Part shown: positions 57,680 through 64,000 of the stretch, piece by piece
Layout: each line of letters begins with the position of its first letter
Position numbering within the stretch: the stretch's first letter is position 1
NCBI GenBank assembly: GCA_020726505.1
Contig: JAHLEZ010000003.1
Span: 4,154,001-4,218,000, forward strand
Direction: 5' to 3'
Length of the DNA: 64,000 bases
Source: Leptodontidium sp. MPI-SDFR-AT-0119
Taxonomy: Eukaryota > Ascomycota > Leotiomycetes > Helotiales > Leptodontidiaceae
Program-made: the position numbers and the translations under genes
Notes under the pieces: generated by a model
Databases searched by the model: none
Told to the model about the DNA's origin: nothing
What the model saw: only the letters and a program-made list of their open reading frames with translations

Positions 57680-58078
57680 ATGAACTTTTCCTCACCCACG
57701 CCTAAAACACCAATTTTGCAACTAAGGGACGGATTGCGTGTATCGCGAGTATTATATCCTCCCTCTTCATCGTTCGAGCGACCGGGTACGAACACCTATA
57801 CAGGCATCGACCAACTCAGGAATGCCAAAACCCACAAGCATCCAATGGCCTTGCAAGACATAGTCGGAAAAGCCAATCCCCGTCCCCGGATATCACCCCA
57901 CCTAAGACCCCCCAAGACCGCAACGGACAAGACAAGATGTCAATATTCCAGCCGTATTTGCAGCATCTTGATAATTAACCCTGGATCACACATCAGACGC
58001 CGCATGAAACCCAGCTGCGAGAGTTCGGATGATTTCGTCCTGGTCAAGCCTGCTGAGAGACGAGACTTCGGCTTATGA
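57680..58078 (+). CDS. Hypothetical basic protein
   Basis: A 132-residue frame from ATG at 57680 (MNFSSPTPKTPILQLRDG), Pro/Arg-rich, ending with an acidic-to-basic tail (ESSDDFVLVKPAERRDFGL). The C-terminal 18 residues look most like real coding sequence. A minus-strand frame overlaps the second half. No domain or family recognised. It could be chance, or a gene with unresolved introns. Confidence 0.3.
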   Translation: MNFSSPTPKTPILQLRDGLRVSRVLYPPSSSFERPGTNTYTGIDQLRNAKTHKHPMALQDIVGKANPRPRISPHLRPPKTATDKTRCQYSSRICSILIINPGSHIRRRMKPSCESSDDFVLVKPAERRDFGL

Positions 58079-59971
58079 TTAGGAAGGACTGCCGAGATCT
58101 TGTGTTGTCCCCCGGCTCTTTGAGTTGGTGGTTGGATAGTTGATATGGAGGGAGAGCTTGGGATTTTGGAGGGGAGGGGAGGTGAGGTGATGGAAAGAAG
58201 TGAAGTTAAGTGGCTTAATCGGCTGAGACGCTTGGGGTTTGTGATCGCTGGATTGGAGTGCAGCTGTTCTCGTATGTGTGGTTTTTTGCGCCGGGGAGCT
58301 GAAAAGATTCGAATCATGCGATAGAAACTCTGGAACAGGTGGTTTTGACGATTTCGAAATGTTGTTGGTCTGAGCGCGATGGGCTTGCAGGTGGTCTATG
58401 CAGAGATGCAGCAGTTGCATATTTAGAAATCGTGAAGTTTAGAACCCAGGTAGGAGTCAGAGATCCCAGTGAGTGTAACGCGAAGGCTGTCTTGGGTTGG
58501 AATAGAGGTAGAGATTGCGAACAATCATGTACTTGATAGAGCCAGTAAGGGAAGTTAGATGATACATTTAGCGAGGCCAATCACTTGGTAGATGTACTTC
58601 CGAATAGGCCTGTCTTTGGTAATGAAGTAACCATATGTACCGAGTAAGGAATCAAACTTGACAAATATGATGCTGCAACATTACCGGAGTACGAGAAGCT
58701 TAGATGGTAATTGATACAGGCAGCTAGCATTTTTATACAGCTCTTGACGACCAACACCGTAACCATCCTGAAGGAAAAAAAGAGAAGCTCAAAACTCAGC
58801 CGAATTCCACCAGGGTGCAATACCATGAGACAGAAACATAAACTTCAGCTGAGTGCTGCGTATTGAGCTCAGACACATAAATGTGTCAACTCAACAACAC
58901 GACCGCCAGAGCCGCCGCCAATTCCATCAGACAAAAAATCACAGATCAGCAACAAGTGAAACACAAAGCCTCACCCACTCCCGCTTTGAACAATTGATCC
59001 GAGCGGGAGTTTTACTGTAGCACGCAATGCGGACGCCACCATTTCATCCCATCTCGCATCGAAATTTATGCAAAACCTGCAAGAGTGCACTTGCACTTTA
59101 TGCCAAACGTCGAGTGCGGTGAACGTGTTGAAACGATGTTCGAGGGAGGGGAGGGGAGGCTCCTAGTATTTATTTATTCCGTGCATGTAAGACACGTGGC
59201 TGCCACATGAGGGGAGTTTGACGCTGGTTTTCTGTTCGCCCCCTGAGTGTCTCGCTTAGGTGGCACATGGCTGGTGGAAAGGGCTAGTACGAAGATCAGG
59301 GGATCCAATGAAGATTAGGATGGAGAAGTTTGGATTTGGATGGGGTTTTCACAATCCGATTATTGGCGGAGGTTTTGGGACTACCAATCAGTGCTGTTGG
59401 GCGGACTCGCATCACTCCTAGCTGGGGATATGTCGCTGGATGCCAAATTGACAGTCGAATTTTGTCCTCACTGTTGGGCAAGGGAACCGGTGATAATTTA
59501 ACCCAATATTCAACATGTCGTAAAGAGATTCAGGTCATCTTCGTCATGTTTGATACTTTTTCGTTCGGCAACATATAGACCTCGGAAGTCTGAAAATATC
59601 ATGTTAGCAAGGAGCTCGCTTAGAATGGATGGTTTGATGCAACTGATGCAACAGGAGACAGTCTTCTTTCCTTTGCTTCACCTCATCGGAACAGAAATAC
59701 CTCCCCCAATCTCGAGTGCATGTTAATGTTCTGTGACAGACAAACTCCAGGTCTTCACCGCAGTTTTCTAGAGGCAATTCAAGAATTGAACCTCAAAATT
59801 CCCCTTTTCGGTCAGGTGTGACTTTGGAACCAGGCAACCCCAAATCTTTCTATCCACTTCTCAATCAATTGATACAACGAGGGCTTTTGAAGAATGAAAA
59901 TGAGAAAGTTAAATTGGTAAAAGTAACTGGGTTTTTGTATTTAAATGAAAGCATTCTATTATTGTCACATT
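58079..59971. other. Long intergenic region
   Basis: About 1.9 kb with only short frames. Contains a GGGAGGGGAGGGG-type purine stretch near 59145. No gene or RNA supported. Confidence 0.4.
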
Positions 59972-60690
59972 TTACAGTTTCTTAGAAACTTTGCACAATC
60001 TTCCATCTGACGTAGCTACCCAGTGATCACTTCCAACTGACGCCAGCCCGTGGAGAATAAAGCTCGGGTCATACTTCTTCTTAATATCTAACAGCTTCCC
60101 ATAGTTGGTTCCATAATAATCCCTTTTCCAATCCGGATTGTCGAAAGTGCCTTCATTCATATACGCGCCCCCACCTGGTGTCAGCAACTTGAGCTGATCT
60201 TGGTTGTCATTCATTTGCGCCTGCAGTTCGTGAATCACATCCACCAGACCTGCTGGGTCAAAGTAGACGTCCATGTTCAGCCAGTAAAGAGAGTCTAACC
60301 GCGCGAAAAGCACAGCGTTGGAGCCTGCGGTGTTTCCAACCCGCGCATGGGTCACATTGGATGCTATCCCGTTAGTTCGAAATTGGCGTGTTGCGGTCCT
60401 AGTGATATTCCGGAAAGTAACAAGTAAGTCTGTCAAATTGTTTTGCAGTCGCCCGTGGTATCAAGCGCCCTCCAAGAACCGAGTTTGTCGAGTAGTCTCC
60501 GAATGGCAGATCAGGGGTGTAGCGGGCCAAGTGATCGTAGTAGTTAGAGTCTCCGTTCGTCTCATAAACGTACGTTATGTCGAGCTCTTCGGGAATCCCA
60601 GCCACGTTCGCGGTGGGTATTGCATTGGCGGGATGCGCTCTTCTGTCAAGCTGGATTGCGCCAATTCTAAGTCTGGAAAAGCTTAACGGC
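59972..60690 (-). pseudogene. Berberine-bridge-type FAD oxidase, truncated and frameshifted
   Basis: The C-terminal end carries the BBE domain (PF08031): GGGAYMNEGTFDNPDW, RDYYGTNYGKLLDIKKKYDP. In intact enzymes this follows an FAD-binding PCMH domain, bicovalently attached to flavin in many members. Upstream, GIPEELDITYVYETNGDS and FGDYSTNSVLGGRLIPR read in a different frame from NNLTDLLVTFRNITR. The break is near 60460 and can be explained by one extra G. The N-terminal half, with the flavin-attachment His/Cys sites, is absent; the sequence before about 60690 is AT-rich and unrelated. Intact relatives oxidise oligosaccharides or secondary metabolites and are usually secreted. Probably a dead fragment. 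Confidence 0.65.
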
Positions 60691-61531
60691 GCGGAATTGA
60701 TATTGTGAAGATGATCGGTGCGTGAGAAGCAGGAGGGCTGAAATTTATGAGCAGGTATTCTTATTATATGTATAAATTCGACCTCCTTTTGATTTGAAAA
60801 ATCTCTTTCGTTGGATTGTAAACCATTTTTTGGCCTTGTAGCACTATAAATGTGGCGTATTATAGGCTTTTTGTCTCTATAATTTCAGGGCTTCAACCAT
60901 TAAATTTTTTTAGCCCTGATAGTCAAAGTACTTTTCGCTTGTAATGGGCTTAGCTGGGGATGAGTTAATCTAGATATCCTTCTTACAATTCTGTTTTTAA
61001 AAAAGTAATAAAAGAGGTGATAGGGTAGGTTGATTTAAAGCTTAGAAACCTTCAATATCCCCAAAAGTCGTTGGGAGAAGGGTATAATCCACTGTATTCT
61101 AATGTTGTCTATCTATCTTTCTTTTCCGATACTCCTTATTCACTTTCTCGTCCCCTCATTCTAATCAGTGGCTGCAAATCTCAATTCTGAAATCGGACCT
61201 CAACGCCTTGCACTATTTCTTCATAGCATGACTGTACTCGATATATGAGAATGCGGTCAAGAAGTATCCCATAACTTCCAATAACAGTGGAAAAGGACTG
61301 AGGCTTGCATCTGAAAGCTTCTCCCACCATGATGCTGTTTCAATCGCTTGTCTGAAGGAAATGACGCCCACTGATGGGGAGTTGCGTGCGACTTAGGGTT
61401 TCCTCGCTAACGCTATCATTCATGTTATTCGGTGGTATCCCAGGCACGTTGCGCCACATTTGATACTCTCACGAGTGACAAGCCAATACTACGCATTCGC
61501 GCCTCTGCCACCGTAGTCCGTCGGTGTGGAG
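60691..61531. other. AT-rich intergenic region
   Basis: AT-rich from 60740 to 61030, without supportable genes. It replaces the missing 5' half of the oxidase. Confidence 0.45.
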
Positions 61532-62600
61532 TCACGGTGTCCTCGCATTGAGAGGGCTTTTGCGTGCCTTGGATTGGAGGTTCGCTCCGTATTGAAGCAA
61601 CATGAGAACTCCTGACTCAAAATCCCTCTCGATAGCCATGTGGAGTGGTGTCCAACCCGCGTTATTATAGCCATTGATGTCCAGCTCCCTCTCCTTTTCA
61701 GAATAGTGTTCCAGAAGGATCTTGAGCACTCTCTCTCGCCGATAGAGAACTGCCCAATGAAGAGCTGACCTCTGCTCGCAATCTACTTCATTGATACGGG
61801 CACCGTGGGCGAGCAGCGAGCAGACCACTGCTTGATGATCTTCGATCACAGCGTATATCAATGGAGTTCGTCCATCGCTGTCCTTTTCATTACAGTCCAC
61901 GTTGCGTTGTATCAATACTCGTACTATCCGGTCGTGGCCTTTCTGAGCTGCGATGTGTAGGGGGGTGAGCCATCCGCCCTCCACGGGTGGTATGAGTGAG
62001 GTTGCTCGTTGGGCTGAGCTATGGGGTTGAGACAAGCTGTAATCATTGTTGGGAGTAAGAACAGGATAGGGGGGCAAGGCTTCACTATTCCTGTTGTAGT
62101 TGAGGAAGTGGTTCAGTGTCGTGGTGCTGGCTAGCGAAGACTGAGCGGTGCTCGGAGGGGTAAGGTCCACGTCCAAGGTGTTGGCACCCGATAACAAGGC
62201 TAAGCTGTCGATGGTATTAAGGTCCCATAAATTGACATCGTCCAAGCTGGGACTACGAGTAATGGCGTGGTAAGAGGCATCGGTCTGGTCAATGTGGGAA
62301 GTACTCATCCCCGTGTTTGCAGATATTGGCTGGAATTGTGACGACGTGCTCTGGGCCGAGGCTGCGATGGAACTGGAGGAAGAAGTGGAAGGCGTGTCGT
62401 TTTGGGCAGCATTGGAAAGAAGTAATTGCTCCTTTTTCTCTACAGCGGACAAGATGATCAGTTCAGTCGTCAGAGCAATCAGACAAGAGTGGAAGCTGAG
62501 GCTTACGACGAAACTTGCGCTGTGCGATTCGATTTTGTAGGCGCCGACGCTCGGTCAAGTCAGTAGGCAAGGTGATCTGGATATTGGCTTCTATCTCCAT
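61532..62600 (-). CDS. Basic-region/ankyrin transcription factor (TOXE-like)
   Basis: Two exons, 62600-62507 and 62439-61532, with a 67-nt intron (GTAAGC...TAG) inside the basic region, giving 333 residues. The bZIP-type basic region is ERRRLQNRIAQRKFRQKK (about residues 17-34, crossing the splice). A regular leucine zipper does not follow; instead there is a Ser/Thr-rich middle part. Then four ankyrin repeats occupy about residues 165-320: LTPLHIAAQKGHDRIVRVL, GRTPLIYAVIEDHQAV, RSALHWAVLYRRERVL, GWTPLHMAIERDFESG. This arrangement defines the fungal bANK group; TOXE, the HC-toxin cluster regulator of Cochliobolus, is the known example. These are usually pathway-specific nuclear activators of secondary-metabolite clusters. 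The cluster, if any, is probably outside the window to the right. Confidence 0.85.
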
Positions 62601-64000
62601 GCTTGTTCTTGCCAGGACGAAGAAGATGGAATGGCCTGAACCTTGATGGCGGAGGATATTCCGTAGGAGGCGCTGACGCGCCACGTGATCCGTCGCCGGG
62701 CCGTCGTATCCCATGTCGACGTGCTCACGGTTCCTTTCACTGTAACCTCACCCTCCAGAGCAAGCATGTTATAGTATAGCGCTCTTTATCTTGTCCGGAC
62801 AGATCGAAGGGTACTAGCACGGGTCAACGTGCTTGTGGTTCCTTTGCAACGCAACCTCAGTTCCGGAGCCCTGCATGTGGCTGCCCCTCTATCTTGTCCG
62901 GATAGAGCAACGGGCACTAGCACGGGCACTAGTACATGCGCTACTGTAGTACGGGGCACTATTCCGCTATGAGTTGCCAGCTCTTAATCTCACGTCAGAT
63001 GGACTACTGAACGAACGGCATAGATCTTTTGTTAAATCGTGTCCTTTTTCACTGTCGTTGCTCGACTCGAGGGTCGATGTGCGACTCTGGCTTGATTCTT
63101 CACCTGTATCTTGGGGCCTGTAGTACCAATGTTGGTAGCGTAGGAAGCTGGAGGCGCGCGGGTTGGTGAGAGCTTCTCAGAATAGGCGGAGACCGAGAAA
63201 ATGTCTAGGTCCTCCGTTGGCTCAGTATTGCGTCAGTCGCCGATGGCTGGATGCAGGCAAGAGGCGCGGGAGGGAGGCGTATTATGCCTAAACTCTAATA
63301 CTTTCGTGTTTGTTCGCGCTCTTCTTGTGCAATTGCGCCATAAGGCTTAACTTGGGACATGGCTCGAGGCTATTGGGCCAGCAGCGACGCCGGAGATCCT
63401 TTGGCTCTTATCTAGCGGGATTTTGTAAGATGGAGGGACGGTCTGTCCGATGAGCGACTTGTTACTTATGCAGCCACGCCTTATCTCAATGCATGTGCCG
63501 AGACGCCTTCTGTCGATAGGTCGAAGTGCCGAGGTAAGCAAACGTTGTAGCATGTATTGTACGTTCATGCACGAGGGGTCTAGGGGCTAGCATCAATTGC
63601 GAATTCTGTAGGTATCGTGGAGTTTTGTGTGGTACCCGAGTGGATATAGAGATAGCCTAGCCAACTTCACAGGTTGTAATTCTCTCTTCTTGGGCAGCGC
63701 TCCTTCCATTTCGATACTACCGCCGTGGGTGCAGATTGGCGGCCCAAAAATAGCCAGAGCCCTGTAAAGCACCAGCAAGAAGTCTAGATGCTATTTCTTT
63801 TACGTGAAGCTCGAACGTAGAAGTATGAGCTCAAATGTGATTCCCGTCCAGCTCGCCAAGCTCAGGGGGCTCGCTAAGGAGGGTTAATGCCAAAATAAAT
63901 TCAAGAACAGATATTCTACTCTAATTCGAACTGAAAGGAGAAATCGGTACTCTTCCTTGAACTCCTAACAACGTCAATAATCGTAAGCGAACCCAGTTTG
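62601..64000. other. Region upstream of the regulator, to the window end
   Basis: No gene supported up to the right edge. Contains the imperfect 105-bp direct repeat listed separately and scattered short frames. Confidence 0.45.
62715..62926 (+). repeat. Imperfect tandem repeat, two ~105-bp units
   Basis: Units 62715-62822 and 62823-62926 share GTCRACGTGCT, GGTTCCTTT, AACCTCA, ATCTTGTCCGGA and CACTAGCACGG-like blocks in the same order, with several substitutions and short gaps. Located 115 nt upstream of the regulator's start codon, so it may hold duplicated control sites. Confidence 0.7.

Overview
The window looks like nuclear DNA of a filamentous ascomycete (Pezizomycotina). Genes sit on both strands and are interrupted by short introns, mostly 45-60 nt, with GT..AG ends and CTGAC/CTAAT-like branch sites. 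The content is typical of moulds: a HET-domain protein, a fungal STAND N-terminal-domain protein, Clr5-domain proteins, a DUF3716-like motif, a basic-region/ankyrin regulator, homoisocitrate dehydrogenase and DHA1 drug transporters. A leotiomycete (Helotiales-like) host is my inference; the sequence alone does not prove it.

There are three housekeeping blocks. The left block (1-18 kb) carries the 3' end of a Y-family DNA polymerase (kappa type, UBZ finger), an RPEL-repeat protein, a DHA1 transporter, an FAD monooxygenase, an FSH1-type serine hydrolase with a frameshift, a 687-residue low-complexity Lys/Glu/Pro protein, LYS12 and mitochondrial ribosomal protein S8. The right block (47.8-57 kb) carries a FAT1-type acyl-CoA synthetase/transporter, the GPI-transamidase subunit GPI17/PIG-S, an extended SDR reductase and an 8-cysteine GPI-anchored secreted protein. 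The far right (60-62.6 kb) has a broken berberine-bridge-type oxidase and a TOXE-like basic-region/ankyrin regulator, which could mark the edge of a secondary-metabolite locus continuing beyond the window.

The middle (18-47.6 kb) is accessory and the most interesting part. It holds (i) three paralogous Clr5-domain genes whose first exons are all exactly 116 nt and whose C-termini carry one or two copies of the same undescribed ~200-residue helical module; in the middle gene the first splice donor reads GG instead of GT; (ii) a dispersed family of very small cysteine-rich proteins that mostly start Met-Cys, some intact and some carrying in-frame TAG stops that look like C-to-T damage; (iii) a 2.3-kb segment flanked by ~46-bp inverted repeats that encloses a STAND N-terminal-domain gene, immediately followed by a HET gene; (iv) a run of decayed coiled-coil and Pro-rich genes with stops and frameshifts.

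Exon joins were deduced by eye from reading frame, splice consensus and family similarity. Two frameshifts fall in G homopolymers and could be sequence errors. No tRNA, rRNA, CRISPR array or intact transposase was recognised.
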